This document shows, one piece after another, positions 8,854 through 17,855 of a stretch of 64,000 nucleotides of DNA. Position numbers and translations under genes: made by a program. Source of the DNA: Streptomyces lienomycini (GTDB taxonomy: Bacteria > Actinomycetota > Actinomycetes > Streptomycetales > Streptomycetaceae). A model generated the notes under the pieces. That model did no database searches, was not told the origin of the DNA, and saw nothing but the letters and a program-made list of their open reading frames with translations. The stretch spans positions 744,001 to 808,000 of the forward strand of contig NZ_CP116257.1 in assembly GCF_027947595.1 (NCBI RefSeq). The letters are read 5' to 3'. How positions within the stretch are numbered: the first letter of the stretch is position 1; every line of letters starts with the position of its first letter.

Positions 8854-9771
8854 TCAGCCCGCCTGGGCCGCCGCCGACGCCTGGGCCTCGCCGCGGCGGC
8901 GGATCTGCCGGAAGGCGAACTCGGCCAGGTCGTCGCCGGCCTTGAACACGCCGGTGGACTTCTCCGTGACGTCCTTGCCGTTCGTGAAACCGGCGACGGT
9001 GAAGTAGGCGTAGCGACCGTAGGAGTTGGTGGTGGAGCGGCAGACGGCGCCGGTGCAGAAGGGCTTGACGCCGCCGCCGGACAGGGAGCGCACGATGCTC
9101 TTCTTGTCGGCGTCCGTCTTCGCCTTGGCGGCCTGCGCCTCGGAGTCGAAGACGGCCACACCGACCGTCACGGCGGTGTCCCCCTGGGTGTACGTGACGC
9201 GGAGCAGGCGCGTGCACTTGTTGGTGTCCAGGACCTTCGGCAGCGTGCCCTGGACGGCGGAGCCGCAGGTGCGGGTGTCGGCCGTCGGGCCCTTCTTGTA
9301 GACGGTCTCGCCCATGGTCAGCTGGGTTCCGGAGAAGAGCAGGTCCGGGCTGAGCGGGGCGGTGTCCTTCTTGGCGCTGGAGACGAAGTCCTTCGGGTCC
9401 AGCGGCGGCGGGGCGCTGGTCGGGGCGAAGGACGGCTGCGTGGCCGTCGCACTCGGTATGTCCGCCGTCGAGGGGAGCTGCGAGGCGGGGCCGTCGGATG
9501 CCTGGTCGGAGCCGTTCGCCGAGACGACGGCCACGGCGACGGCACCGGCTATCGCCACGGTGGCCAGCGCGCCGCCACCGATGAAGAGCAGCCGGCGCCG
9601 CTTGGCACGGGCCTCGGACGCCTCGGCGAGGGCGGCCCAGTCCGGGGTGTTGTCGCCGTCACCACTGTTCCAGGGCTGCTGCGACTGCTGGGGCTGCGGC
9701 TGCTGCGATTGCGGTTTCCAGGGATCCCACTGCGACTGAGGTCCCCCCTGCCCAAAGCTCATGGGCGGCAT
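8854..9771 (-). CDS. single-pass membrane protein with Gln/Pro-rich cytoplasmic tail
   Basis: 305 residues. The N-terminus is low complexity (Gln, Pro, Ser, Trp), followed by a basic stop-transfer RAKRRR, one membrane span (LLFIGGGALATVAIAGAVAVAVV) and an extracellular domain with three cysteines (RTCGSAV, TNKCTRL, FCTGAVC). The family is common in Streptomyces but its function is unknown to me. Either ATG 9771 or ATG 9762 could start it. It converges on the CBM3 gene with a 15-base gap. Confidence 0.75.
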   Translation of the reverse strand: MPPMSFGQGGPQSQWDPWKPQSQQPQPQQSQQPWNSGDGDNTPDWAALAEASEARAKRRRLLFIGGGALATVAIAGAVAVAVVSANGSDQASDGPASQLPSTADIPSATATQPSFAPTSAPPPLDPKDFVSSAKKDTAPLSPDLLFSGTQLTMGETVYKKGPTADTRTCGSAVQGTLPKVLDTNKCTRLLRVTYTQGDTAVTVGVAVFDSEAQAAKAKTDADKKSIVRSLSGGGVKPFCTGAVCRSTTNSYGRYAYFTVAGFTNGKDVTEKSTGVFKAGDDLAEFAFRQIRRRGEAQASAAAQAG

Positions 9772-9836
9772 CTTAGACGGGCCGAAGGGCGCGCTGGTGC
9801 GGGGACTTGAGGGGCGCAGGGCCTAGCGTTCCGTTC

Positions 9837-11042
9837 ATGCGGACGGGCAAAAGCGACATCTCCGGGTGGTTGGTGCGGCCGGCGGGAGGGCACCTGTGGG
9901 CGGTGCTCGTGACGGTGCTGGCGGCCTGCGCCGCACACGCGGCGCGGGTGGGCCCGGACGGGGGGATGGACAACGCGATCGTCGTGCGGGCCGCCCGCAC
10001 CTGGCTGGCCGGCGGCTCCCCCTACGACGACCCGCACTTCCTCTACCTGCCGAGCGCGGTCCTGGCCGCCGTCCCGCAGGCCCTGCTGCCCGGGGCGGTG
10101 CTGCGGGTGCTGGTGCCGTGCGCGGTGACCGTCCTGCTGGCGCTGGCCTGGGCCTGCGCGCTGCTCCTGCACCGCGTGCCGCTCGGCAGCCGGCTCGCGG
10201 CCCTCGGACTGACCGGGCTCGCGCTGGGCTTCGCGCCCTTCGGGCACCTGGTGCGGCTCGGCAACTGGACGGTGACCGCGACGGTGGCGCTGCCGCTGGC
10301 CCTGCTGCTGGCGAGCCGGGGGCGGTGGACGGCGGCCGGGGCGGTGATCGGCGCCGCCGTGGCGCTCAAGCCGCTGCTCGCGCCGGTCGTCCTGCTCTTC
10401 CTCTTCGCCGGGCGCCGGCGGGCGCTGGCCGCGGCCGTCCTGGTGCCCGCGCTGGCCTCCGGCGCGGCGGCGCTGGCGATGCCCGACCCGGCCGGCTTCT
10501 TCACCCGCACCCTGCCCTTCCTGCTGCACGGCGACGACGGCTTCGTACGGCTCTACGAGGCGTCCCCGGCGGCCGTACTGCCCCGGCTCGGGGTGCCCCC
10601 GGCGCTCGCGCAGGGGCTCGCGGCGGCGGCGGCGTGCGCGGGGGTGCTCTGCGCGTACCGGCGCTGGCGCCGCACCGACCCCGGCCCGCTGCGGCTCGCG
10701 GAGACCGGCGCGGGCCTGATGCTCTCGGCGTTCCTCGTGTCCCGGCCGTCCTACGACCACTACCTCCTGGTCGCCCTGCCGCTGCTGCTCGCCGGGCTGC
10801 CGTACGCCGGGTCGGTGGCCCGCGGGGTGTGGTTCTGGATCTCCCTGGTGCCCCAGGTACCGGGGCTGACCTGGCCCTGGCTGGAATCGGAGCGGCGGCG
10901 GGCCTTCCGGGACGCCTTCACGCTGTGTGTGCTGGCGGTGACGGTCGCGCGCCGGAGCCTGGCCGCCGGGCCGGGTGCCGGGGGCCGGATTCCCCCGGGG
11001 CGGGCGCCAGAGCCCGAGCGGGCGCCCGCGGCCCCGTTTTGA
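9837..11042 (+). CDS. polyprenol-phosphate-type glycosyltransferase, GT87/DUF2029-like
   Basis: A polytopic membrane protein of about 400 residues with about ten hydrophobic segments. The early extracytoplasmic loop DGGMDNAIVVRAARTWLAGGSPYDDPHFLYLPS has the general look of GT87/DUF2029 mannosyl- or arabinosyltransferases that use polyprenyl-phosphate sugars. I place the start at ATG 9837 (MRTGKSDISG), with little 5' leader visible; an in-frame TTG at 9807 is possible. The sugar donor and acceptor cannot be told from sequence. It is divergent from the preceding gene and upstream of rplM. Confidence 0.7.
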   Translation: MRTGKSDISGWLVRPAGGHLWAVLVTVLAACAAHAARVGPDGGMDNAIVVRAARTWLAGGSPYDDPHFLYLPSAVLAAVPQALLPGAVLRVLVPCAVTVLLALAWACALLLHRVPLGSRLAALGLTGLALGFAPFGHLVRLGNWTVTATVALPLALLLASRGRWTAAGAVIGAAVALKPLLAPVVLLFLFAGRRRALAAAVLVPALASGAAALAMPDPAGFFTRTLPFLLHGDDGFVRLYEASPAAVLPRLGVPPALAQGLAAAAACAGVLCAYRRWRRTDPGPLRLAETGAGLMLSAFLVSRPSYDHYLLVALPLLLAGLPYAGSVARGVWFWISLVPQVPGLTWPWLESERRRAFRDAFTLCVLAVTVARRSLAAGPGAGGRIPPGRAPEPERAPAAPF

Positions 11043-11249
11043 CCCGGCAGCCGGGGCCCGGGTACTCTGCACAGTCGTATGTGTATTGGCTTGCTCATTC
11101 TCACGTGAGGGGCCCTTACACCGGTCCACCGGGACCGATGACCAGCGACCTGCACGCGGTATGCGTCACCGCGGTGCGGTCAGGGCTGTCGTGATCGTCT
11201 TCGGTGACCATGTCAGGACCACTCACTGAAGAAGCGAAGGCTACGAACC

Positions 11250-11693
11250 GTGCGTACGTACAGCCCCAAGCCCGGCGATGTGACGCGCCAGTGGCACGTC
11301 ATCGACGCCCAGGACGTAGTCCTGGGTCGTCTGGCCACCACTGCGGCCTCCATCCTGCGCGGCAAGCACAAGCCGATCTACGCGCCCCACGTCGACACCG
11401 GTGACTTCGTCATCATCATCAACGCCGACAAGGTGCACCTCTCCGGCAACAAGCGGACCCAGAAGATGGCGTACCGCCACTCCGGCTACCCGGGCGGTCT
11501 GCGCTCCGTGCGCTACGACGAGCTCCTGGACAAGAACCCGGAGAAGGCAGTGGAGAAGGCCATCAAGGGCATGCTCCCGAAGAACTCCCTGGGCCGTCAG
11601 ATGCTCTCGAAGCTGAAGGTCTACAAGGGTGACCAGCACCCGCACGGCGCGCAGCAGCCGCAGCCGTTCGAGATCACCCAGGTCGCGCAGTAG
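11250..11693 (+). CDS. rplM: ribosomal protein uL13
   Basis: 147 residues, normal length, starting at GTG 11250 ([20 protein letters not shown]). It has the conserved [14 protein letters not shown] strand ([19 protein letters not shown]) and the [20 protein letters not shown] helix. It forms an operon with rpsI 42 bases downstream. Confidence 0.96.
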   Translation: MRTYSPKPGDVTRQWHVIDAQDVVLGRLATTAASILRGKHKPIYAPHVDTGDFVIIINADKVHLSGNKRTQKMAYRHSGYPGGLRSVRYDELLDKNPEKAVEKAIKGMLPKNSLGRQMLSKLKVYKGDQHPHGAQQPQPFEITQVAQ

Positions 11694-11735
11694 TTCCGGC
11701 CACCCTTTAAGACTGAAGAGAATCTGAGGAGCATC

Positions 11736-12260
11736 GTGGCCGAGACCACTCCCGAGACGACTCCCGAGCAGCCGCTCGAAGAGCTCGACATCGACAGCTA
11801 CACCACCGAGTCCGAGGTGCCCGTCGAGGGCGAGTACACCTCGGAGTCCATGGCGTCCGCGTTCGGCGAGCCCCAGCCGGCCGCCGGCCTGGGCCGCCGC
11901 AAGAACGCCATCGCCCGTGTCCGGATCGTCCCGGGCACCGGCAAGTGGAAGGTCAACGGGCGCACGCTCGAGGACTACTTCCCGAACAAGGTGCACCAGC
12001 AGGAAGTCAACGAGCCCTTCAAGGTGCTCGAGCTGGACAACCGCTACGACGTCATCGCCCGCATCTCCGGCGGCGGCGTCTCCGGCCAGGCCGGTGCGCT
12101 CCGTCTCGGTGTCGCCCGCGCGCTGAACGAGGCCGACGTGGACAACAACCGCGGCGCGCTCAAGAAGGCCGGTTACCTCAAGCGTGACGACCGTGCGGTC
12201 GAGCGCAAGAAGGCCGGTCTGAAGAAGGCCCGCAAGGCCCCGCAGTACAGCAAGCGCTAA
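11736..12260 (+). CDS. rpsI: ribosomal protein uS9
   Basis: 174 residues; residues about 48-174 are canonical S9, ending in the conserved RKAPQYSKR tail that reaches the P site. The first 45 residues are an acidic, Glu/Thr-rich extension ([18 protein letters not shown]) common in Streptomyces S9. The start is GTG 11736 after TGAGGAGC. Confidence 0.96.
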   Translation: MAETTPETTPEQPLEELDIDSYTTESEVPVEGEYTSESMASAFGEPQPAAGLGRRKNAIARVRIVPGTGKWKVNGRTLEDYFPNKVHQQEVNEPFKVLELDNRYDVIARISGGGVSGQAGALRLGVARALNEADVDNNRGALKKAGYLKRDDRAVERKKAGLKKARKAPQYSKR

Positions 12261-12288
12261 GTCGTACCGGCTGGTACCGGCTGTACTC

Positions 12289-12334
12289 CGAACGCCCCGG
12301 CGGCACGCCACTGTGCTGCCGGGGCGTTCGTTTA
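12289..12334 (+). terminator. terminator after rpsI
   Basis: Strong hairpin: CGAACGCCCCGGC-GGCAC pairs with GTGC-TGCCGGGGCGTTCG with one mismatch, followed by TTTAT. It ends the rplM-rpsI transcript. Confidence 0.85.
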
Positions 12335-12480
12335 TCCCCGTCGTTGGGCGTATAACGGCACAAGACGTTCTAAGGCTTATGTGATCGACGGTCGGGCGAT
12401 GCGGCCCGGGCCTTCGGGAGCCGACTGTGTGGGCCGCACCGGCAGCCGCTTCCGGAATTGACGTTTCCTCAGGAGGACAA

Positions 12481-13839
12481 GTGGGACGACTCTTCGGCAC
12501 GGACGGCGTGCGCGGTGTCGCCAACGCGGATCTGACGGCCGAGCTGGCGCTGGGCCTCTCCGTCGCCGCGGCGCACGTACTGGCCGAGGCGGGCACCTTC
12601 GCCGGGCACCGGGCGACCGCGGTGGTCGGCCGGGACCCGCGCGCCTCCGGGGAGTTCCTGGAGGCCGCGGTGGTCGCGGGCCTGGCCAGCGCCGGCGTGG
12701 ACGTGCTGCGGGTCGGCGTGCTGCCGACGCCCGCGGTGGCCCACCTCACCGGCGCGCTCGGCGCCGACCTCGGCGTGATGCTGTCCGCGAGCCACAACGC
12801 CATGCCGGACAACGGCATCAAGTTCTTCGCCCGCGGCGGCCACAAGCTCGCCGACGAGCTGGAGGACCGCATCGAGTCCGTCTACGCCGACCACCGCACC
12901 GGCGCCCCCTGGGACCGCCCGACCGGCGCCGGCGTCGGCCGCGTCCGCGACTACGACGAGGGGCTCGACCAGTACGTCGCCCACCTCGTCGGGGTGCTCC
13001 CGAACCGCCTCGACGGCCTGAAGATCGTCCTGGACGAGGCGCACGGCGCGGCCTCCCGGGTCTCGCCGGAGGCGTTCGCGCGGGCCGGCGCCGAGCTGGT
13101 CACCATCGGCGCGGTGCCCGACGGCCTCAACATCAACGACGGCTGCGGCTCCACCCACCTCGACCTGCTCAAGGCCGCCGTCGTCGAGCACGGCGCCGAC
13201 CTCGGCATCGCCCACGACGGCGACGCCGACCGCTGCCTGGCCGTGGACCACACCGGCGCGGAGGTCGACGGCGACCAGATCCTCGCCGTACTCGCCCTGG
13301 CGATGCGGGAGCGGGACGCGCTGCGCTCGGACACGGTCGTCGCGACCGTCATGTCCAACCTGGGCTTCAAGCTCGCCATGGAGCGCGAGGGCATCCGGTT
13401 CGTGCAGACCGGCGTCGGCGACCGGTACGTCCTGGAGGCGATGAAGGAGCACGGCTACGCCCTGGGCGGCGAGCAGTCCGGCCACGTCATCGTCCTCGAC
13501 CACGCCACCACCGGCGACGGCACCCTGACCGGCCTGATGCTGGCGGCGCGGGTCGCCCAGAGCGGCCGTACGCTGCGCGACCTCGCGGGCGTCATGGAAC
13601 GGCTGCCGCAGGTGCTGATCAACGTGCCGGACGTGGACAAGTCGCGGGTCGAGACCTCCGCGGAACTCGCCACGGCCGTCGTCGAGGCCGAGCGCACCCT
13701 CGGCGAGACGGGCCGTGTCCTCCTGCGCCCCTCGGGCACCGAACCCCTGGTACGCGTCATGGTCGAGGCCGCCGACATCGACCAGGCCCGCTCCGTGGCG
13801 AGCCGCTTGGCCGACGCGGTGAAGTCGGCGCTGGGCTGA
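12481..13839 (+). CDS. glmM: phosphoglucosamine mutase
   Basis: Interconverts glucosamine-6-P and glucosamine-1-P for UDP-GlcNAc and peptidoglycan synthesis. 452 residues from GTG 12481, directly preceded by AGGAGGACAA. The phosphoserine loop is [16 protein letters not shown], the metal-binding loop is DGDADRC, the sugar loop GGEQSGH and the phosphate-binding loop [12 protein letters not shown]. glmS, the preceding step, lies at 44 kb; in related genomes the two genes are usually close, so the cluster at 14-41 kb separates them. Confidence 0.96.
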   Translation: MGRLFGTDGVRGVANADLTAELALGLSVAAAHVLAEAGTFAGHRATAVVGRDPRASGEFLEAAVVAGLASAGVDVLRVGVLPTPAVAHLTGALGADLGVMLSASHNAMPDNGIKFFARGGHKLADELEDRIESVYADHRTGAPWDRPTGAGVGRVRDYDEGLDQYVAHLVGVLPNRLDGLKIVLDEAHGAASRVSPEAFARAGAELVTIGAVPDGLNINDGCGSTHLDLLKAAVVEHGADLGIAHDGDADRCLAVDHTGAEVDGDQILAVLALAMRERDALRSDTVVATVMSNLGFKLAMEREGIRFVQTGVGDRYVLEAMKEHGYALGGEQSGHVIVLDHATTGDGTLTGLMLAARVAQSGRTLRDLAGVMERLPQVLINVPDVDKSRVETSAELATAVVEAERTLGETGRVLLRPSGTEPLVRVMVEAADIDQARSVASRLADAVKSALG

Positions 13840-13852
13840 GCGGACGGATACA

Positions 13853-13888
13853 CGTGAGGGGCGGGCCCGACGGGGCCCGCCCCTCACG
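13853..13888 (+). terminator. bidirectional terminator, glmM / epsilon subunit
   Basis: Perfect 15-bp stem GTGAGGGGCGGGCCC / GGGCCCGCCCCTCAC around a GACG loop. It lies between the convergent glmM and the small minus-strand gene and marks the left border of the accessory cluster. Confidence 0.85.
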
Positions 13889-13891
13889 CGT

Positions 13892-14116
13892 TCAGGACGC
13901 CATCCGCTCCGATGCCCGCCAGGAGCCGGCCGGGCGGGGGGACGCGGGGTGGCGCCAGCGGGCCAGGGGGAGCACCGGGGCGGGGGTGGAGTGTTCCTCC
14001 GCGCGGTGGTGGAGGAGGGAGAGGACCACGGTCACGGCCGCCAGTTCCTCCGGGGTCGGGTGGCCCGCGACGACTTTCCACAGGGTTTCCTCGAGGGGTG
14101 TCGCTTCTGCCGGCAC
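13892..14116 (-). CDS. acyl-CoA carboxylase epsilon-subunit-like protein
   Basis: 74 residues from GTG 14116, with GGAG just upstream. The core VVAGHPTPEELAAVTVVLSLL matches the small epsilon subunits that stabilise and activate actinobacterial acyl-CoA carboxylases (consensus V-x-G-x-P-[TD]-x-E-E-[LV]-A-A). A Pro/Trp/Arg tail (LARWRHPASPRPAGSWR) is also typical. Epsilon genes normally adjoin a beta (carboxyltransferase) gene; here the only beta gene is 17 kb away at 31.5-33.2 kb on the same strand, at the other side of the same cluster. It probably helps supply malonyl-type units. Confidence 0.75.
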   Translation of the reverse strand: MPAEATPLEETLWKVVAGHPTPEELAAVTVVLSLLHHRAEEHSTPAPVLPLARWRHPASPRPAGSWRASERMAS

Positions 14117-14180
14117 AGGAGTCTCCGTTCGTGGCGGGTGGGCGGGCGAGCGGGCGAGCGGGCTGGGGAGGGGTAAGGGG

Positions 14181-14209
14181 CGGCCGGCCTCGGGGATGTA
14201 GGCCGGCCG
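14181..14209 (-). terminator. terminator after the MFS gene
   Basis: Perfect 10-bp inverted repeat CGGCCGGCCT / AGGCCGGCCG with a 9-base loop, 60 bases downstream of the MFS stop on the minus strand. It separates the sigma-MFS unit from the epsilon gene. Confidence 0.7.
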
Positions 14210-14268
14210 CCGGTTCGGGGGCGGGGCGCAGGGCTCGGGGAGCCGCACCCCGCCGGGTCGTGCGCGGG

Positions 14269-15774
14269 TCAGGAGCCGATCGTCGCGTGCGGAGGCGTAC
14301 CGGCCGCCTTGCCGGTGGCCGCGTCCGCCGGGCGTGCCGCGGCCGGGTCCGCTCCGGTCGCCGCGGCCTCGGCCGCCTCCGCCTCGGCGGCGGCGCCCAC
14401 CGGGCGCAGGCCCGTCGGGATCAGCATCGAGGCCACCGCCGCGGACAGGACCACCGCGGCGCCGACCCAGACCGCCGGCACCAGGCCGTCGACGAAGAGC
14501 TGCGGCGTCTCGTAGCCGCCCTGCGCGGCGAAGACCGCCGCCAGTACGGCCACGCCGAGCACGCCGCCGAGTTCGCGGCCCGCGTTGTTCACGCCGGACG
14601 CGATGCCCTCCTGGTCGCGGCGGACCGAGGAGAAGACCATGTTCACGACCGGCGCGTAGAACAGCGACATGCCGACGCCGAGGATGGCGAACGGGGCCAC
14701 CAGCGATCCGTATCCCACGGTCGGGCTGGCGATCAGGGCGAACCAGCCGAGGCCGATCGCCTGGAGGACGAAGCCGATCGCCAGGATGATCCGGCCGCCG
14801 AAGCGGTCGGACAGGGCGCCGGCGATCGGGGCGACCACCATCGGCATCGCGGTCCACGGCAGGGTCCGCAGACCGGCCTCCAGCGGCGAGTAGCCCTGGG
14901 CCGTCTGGAGGAACTGGGCGACCAGGAAGATCGCGCCGAACATGCCGAAGTACATCAGCACGGACGCCAGGTTGGTCATCGAGAAGGCACGGCCGCGGAA
15001 GAGGCCCAGCGGCAGCATCGGGTGCCGGACGCGGTTCTCCCAGACCAGGAACGCCAGGATCAGCGCCCCGCCCACGACGAAGCCGGCCAGGACCTCGCCC
15101 GACGTCCAGCCGATGGCACCGCCGCGGACCAGACCGAGGACCACGCCGAACAGACCGAGGCTGAGCAGCGCGGTGCCGACCAGGTCGAGCTTGGCGGCGG
15201 CGCCCCGGCTCTCGGCCAGCCACAGCTTGGACAGCGGGAGCAGCACCAGGCCGAGCGGCACGTTGATCCAGAAGATCCACTGCCAGGAAGCGCCCTCCAC
15301 GATCGCGCCGCCGACCACCGGGCCGAGCGCGATGGCGAGACCGGCGACCGCGCCCCAGGCGCCCAGCGCCGCCCCGCGCTTGGCGGGCGGCACGGCCGCG
15401 GAGAGCAGGGTCAGGGTCAGCGGGACCACGATCGCGCCGCCGACGCCCTGGACGGCGCGGGCGACGATCAGCTCGTTCGCGGTGTCCGACATGGCGGCCA
15501 CGGCCGAGGCCGCGGTGAAGACCGCCGTGCCGATCATGAACAGGCGGCGACGGCCGAAGCGGTCGCCCAGTGCGGAGCCCGTCATCAGGAACACGGCGAA
15601 CGTCAGGGTGAACGCGTTGACCGTCCACTCCAGTTCGTCGAGCCCCGCGTTCAGGTCGTCACGGATCGCCGGAAGCGCCGTCGTGACCACCAGGTTGTCG
15701 AGGGAGGTGATGAACATCGCCACGGCGGCGATGACGAAGGTTCGGACGGGATGGCCCTGTGTCTGGGCACTCAT
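14269..15774 (-). CDS. MFS drug exporter, DHA2 (14-span) family
   Basis: 501 residues from ATG 15774 (MSAQTQGHPVRTF), after AGAGGA. It has the EmrB/QacA signatures: LDNLVVTTALPAIRDDL at helix 1, GSALGDRFGRRR in loop 2-3, GxxxGPVVGG motif C (ALGPVVGGAIVE), and 14 predicted spans. An Ala-rich cytoplasmic tail closes it. It lies 23 bases after the ECF sigma gene on the same strand, so the pair is probably one transcript; it is the likely exporter or self-resistance pump of the adjacent cluster. Confidence 0.88.
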   Translation of the reverse strand: MSAQTQGHPVRTFVIAAVAMFITSLDNLVVTTALPAIRDDLNAGLDELEWTVNAFTLTFAVFLMTGSALGDRFGRRRLFMIGTAVFTAASAVAAMSDTANELIVARAVQGVGGAIVVPLTLTLLSAAVPPAKRGAALGAWGAVAGLAIALGPVVGGAIVEGASWQWIFWINVPLGLVLLPLSKLWLAESRGAAAKLDLVGTALLSLGLFGVVLGLVRGGAIGWTSGEVLAGFVVGGALILAFLVWENRVRHPMLPLGLFRGRAFSMTNLASVLMYFGMFGAIFLVAQFLQTAQGYSPLEAGLRTLPWTAMPMVVAPIAGALSDRFGGRIILAIGFVLQAIGLGWFALIASPTVGYGSLVAPFAILGVGMSLFYAPVVNMVFSSVRRDQEGIASGVNNAGRELGGVLGVAVLAAVFAAQGGYETPQLFVDGLVPAVWVGAAVVLSAAVASMLIPTGLRPVGAAAEAEAAEAAATGADPAAARPADAATGKAAGTPPHATIGS

Positions 15775-15797
15775 GGTTGGTCCTCTCACATGTCGCG

Positions 15798-16400
15798 TCA
15801 CATGTCGCGCAGGAAATCCCTGGCTTGCCGGAGAATGCGATTACGGGTGGGGCCGATGGAGCCGCGCGGCATCGCGAGCGCCACGCTGATCGCGTCGTAA
15901 CTCATGGGGGGATCGCGGAGCAGCAGTCCCAGCAGTGCCTGGTGCCGTGCCGGCAGGTGCCGGACCGCCTTGCGGACGAGGTCGCCCTCCGCCCGGTTCA
16001 GTACCGTCTCTTCCGGAGTGGTCTGGTGCCCGGTCTCGTGGGTGAACTCCGAGAGGTCGTCGACGAGGTGGTACCTGCCGCTGCTGCCCGACACCCGGAG
16101 CGCCTCACGGCGGGCCGTGGTGACGATCCAGGCACCGAGCCGGCCCGGGTCGTTGAGTGAGCCGATGTTCTCTATGACCCGCAGCCAGGTGACCTGGCAG
16201 ACGTCCTCGCAGTCGGCGGGCCGCAGCCCGTGCGAACGGGCGACCGTCCAGACCACGGCCCGGTGCCTCTGGATGAGACGCGCCCACGCCGCCTGGTCGC
16301 CCGCACAGCAGGCGTCCACCAGCTCCGCCGGTGACTCCGGCATGTCGAACCCGGTCGCGGTGGTGCTCGTTCCGGTCCGGGTCCCGGTGGTACCGACCAC
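15798..16400 (-). CDS. ECF-type RNA polymerase sigma factor
   Basis: 200 residues from GTG 16400, preceded by a strong AAGGAGG; the upstream in-frame ATG at 16472 is less likely. Region 2 is LVDACCAGDQAAWARLIQRH through DVCQVTWLRVIENI, and region 4 is VRKAVRHLPARHQALLGLLLRDPPMSYDAISVALAMPRGSIGPTRNRIL. No anti-sigma gene is adjacent. It is divergent from the biosynthetic operon and upstream of the exporter, which suggests that it controls export or the cluster. Confidence 0.88.
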   Translation of the reverse strand: MVGTTGTRTGTSTTATGFDMPESPAELVDACCAGDQAAWARLIQRHRAVVWTVARSHGLRPADCEDVCQVTWLRVIENIGSLNDPGRLGAWIVTTARREALRVSGSSGRYHLVDDLSEFTHETGHQTTPEETVLNRAEGDLVRKAVRHLPARHQALLGLLLRDPPMSYDAISVALAMPRGSIGPTRNRILRQARDFLRDM

Positions 16401-16648
16401 GTCGAACCTCCTTCGGTCCTCCCCGCAGGGACCTGTCGAACTCTCTTGTGCCACACCCGGGTAGCAGGTCACTGGACGCCCGGTAGCCGGGCGCCGTGCT
16501 CGGAAGTAGCGGCTCGGAGGCGGCGGCGAAACGGCGTGCGTGGCCGGTATCCGTACGCCGGTTCACGCCCTCTGTCGGGTGACGCTCGCCCCGCCGGCCG
16601 GTCGGCCCGCCGGAGGTGGTGGGCGACGCACCGAGAGGGGAATCACGA
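16401..16648. promoter_or_regulatory. divergent control region, sigma factor / biosynthetic operon
   Basis: 248 bases separating the two divergent units. It contains a perfect inverted repeat CGCCCGG-TAG-CCGGGCG at 16477-16493. No clear 11-bp SARP repeat array was found here, in contrast to 27.5 and 31.4 kb. It must hold the promoter of the long biosynthetic operon. Confidence 0.5.
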
Positions 16649-17839
16649 ATGATCACGGATGAGTACGCCCGGACCCTCGCGTCCGTCAACGACCGGATCC
16701 GCGACCTCAAGGACAGCGGCTACTACACCTTCGAAATGCCCTTCACCGCCGCTCCGGGCGGCCGGTCGGAGATCGACCACCGCGAGGTCATCATGCTGAC
16801 CAGCGGCAACTACCTCGGTCTCGCCGGGCACCCGGAGATCAACAAGGCGGTCAAGGACGCCCTGGACACCTATGGCACCGGCGCCTGCGGGGCCCGGCTG
16901 AACAACGGCACCACCGTGCTCCACTTGGAGCTGGAGGAGAAGCTCGCCGAGTGGATGGGCACCGAGGCCGCCCTCACCTACAGCTCCGGCTACATGGCCA
17001 ACCTCGGCACGATCTCCGCCCTGTGCGACGGCGACACGGTCGTCATCACGGACCAGATCAACCACATGAGCATCCTCGACGGTTGCCGGCTGGCCGAGGG
17101 CAGCGTGAAGATTTTCCAGCACAACTCCATGGAGAAGCTGGAGTACATCCTGCGGCGCAACGCGGACGCCCGGAAGAAGTTCGTCGTGGTCGACGGCGTC
17201 TACTCCATGGACGGCGAGATCGCGCCGCTGGACGACATCCACCGCCTCACCGAGCAGTACGGCGCGATGCTGATGGTCGACGAGGCCCACGGCACCGGGT
17301 TCCTCGGCGAGAACGGCCGGGGCGCGGGCGAGCACTTCGGGATCGTCCCCGACATCACCATGGGCACCTTCAGCAAGACCTTCGGCGGAGTCGGCGGGTT
17401 CGTCACCGCGAACCGCGACATCGTCGAGTACCTGCGCCACTCGGCGCACGCCTACATGTTCAACGCGAGCCTGCCCGCGCCGACCGTGGCCGGTGTGCTC
17501 AAGGCCCTGGAGCTGATGCGCCGCGAGCCCTGGCGCACCGAGAAGCTCTGGGAGAACACCATGCGCTTCCGCTCCGGGCTCATCCGCGCCGGTTTCGAGG
17601 TGCTGGGCAGTGTCACGCCCGTCATCCCGATCCTCGTCGGCGACGACATCGCCGCGCTGCGCATGTCCAAGGAGCTGATGGCCGACGGCCTCTACATCTC
17701 CGGTGCGATCTTCCCCGCGGTGCCCAAGGGACGGGCCCGGTTCCGGGCCACGGTCACCGCCGCGATGACGACCGAGGACGTGGACCGCGCCGTCGAACTC
17801 CTGGGTGACGCCGCCCGGCGGCACAACGTACTGGCCTGA
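16649..17839 (+). CDS. alpha-oxoamine synthase (AONS / serine palmitoyltransferase family)
   Basis: PLP enzyme that joins an acyl thioester to an amino acid with loss of CO2, giving an alpha-aminoketone. 396 residues from ATG 16649 after GAGAGGGG. Fold-type I landmarks: NNGTTVLHLELEEKLAEWMG, SSGYMANLGTISAL, DQINHMSILDGCRLA, VVVDGVYSMDG, the PLP-Asp in MLMVDEAHGTGFLG and the Schiff-base Lys in GTFSKTFGGVGGF. It is the first gene of the long operon, 16 bases before the PKS, so its acyl donor is most likely the PKS-bound acyl-ACP. The amino acid (Ser, Ala or Gly) cannot be told. This is the same chemistry as the first committed step of sphingolipid synthesis. Confidence 0.92.
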   Translation: MITDEYARTLASVNDRIRDLKDSGYYTFEMPFTAAPGGRSEIDHREVIMLTSGNYLGLAGHPEINKAVKDALDTYGTGACGARLNNGTTVLHLELEEKLAEWMGTEAALTYSSGYMANLGTISALCDGDTVVITDQINHMSILDGCRLAEGSVKIFQHNSMEKLEYILRRNADARKKFVVVDGVYSMDGEIAPLDDIHRLTEQYGAMLMVDEAHGTGFLGENGRGAGEHFGIVPDITMGTFSKTFGGVGGFVTANRDIVEYLRHSAHAYMFNASLPAPTVAGVLKALELMRREPWRTEKLWENTMRFRSGLIRAGFEVLGSVTPVIPILVGDDIAALRMSKELMADGLYISGAIFPAVPKGRARFRATVTAAMTTEDVDRAVELLGDAARRHNVLA

Positions 17840-17855
17840 GGGGACGTAGAGACAG

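Noticed and set aside
9801..9840. TTGAGG/TAGCGT as a -35/-10 promoter for the GT87-like gene
   Set aside because: The spacing is only 11 bases, too short for a normal promoter.
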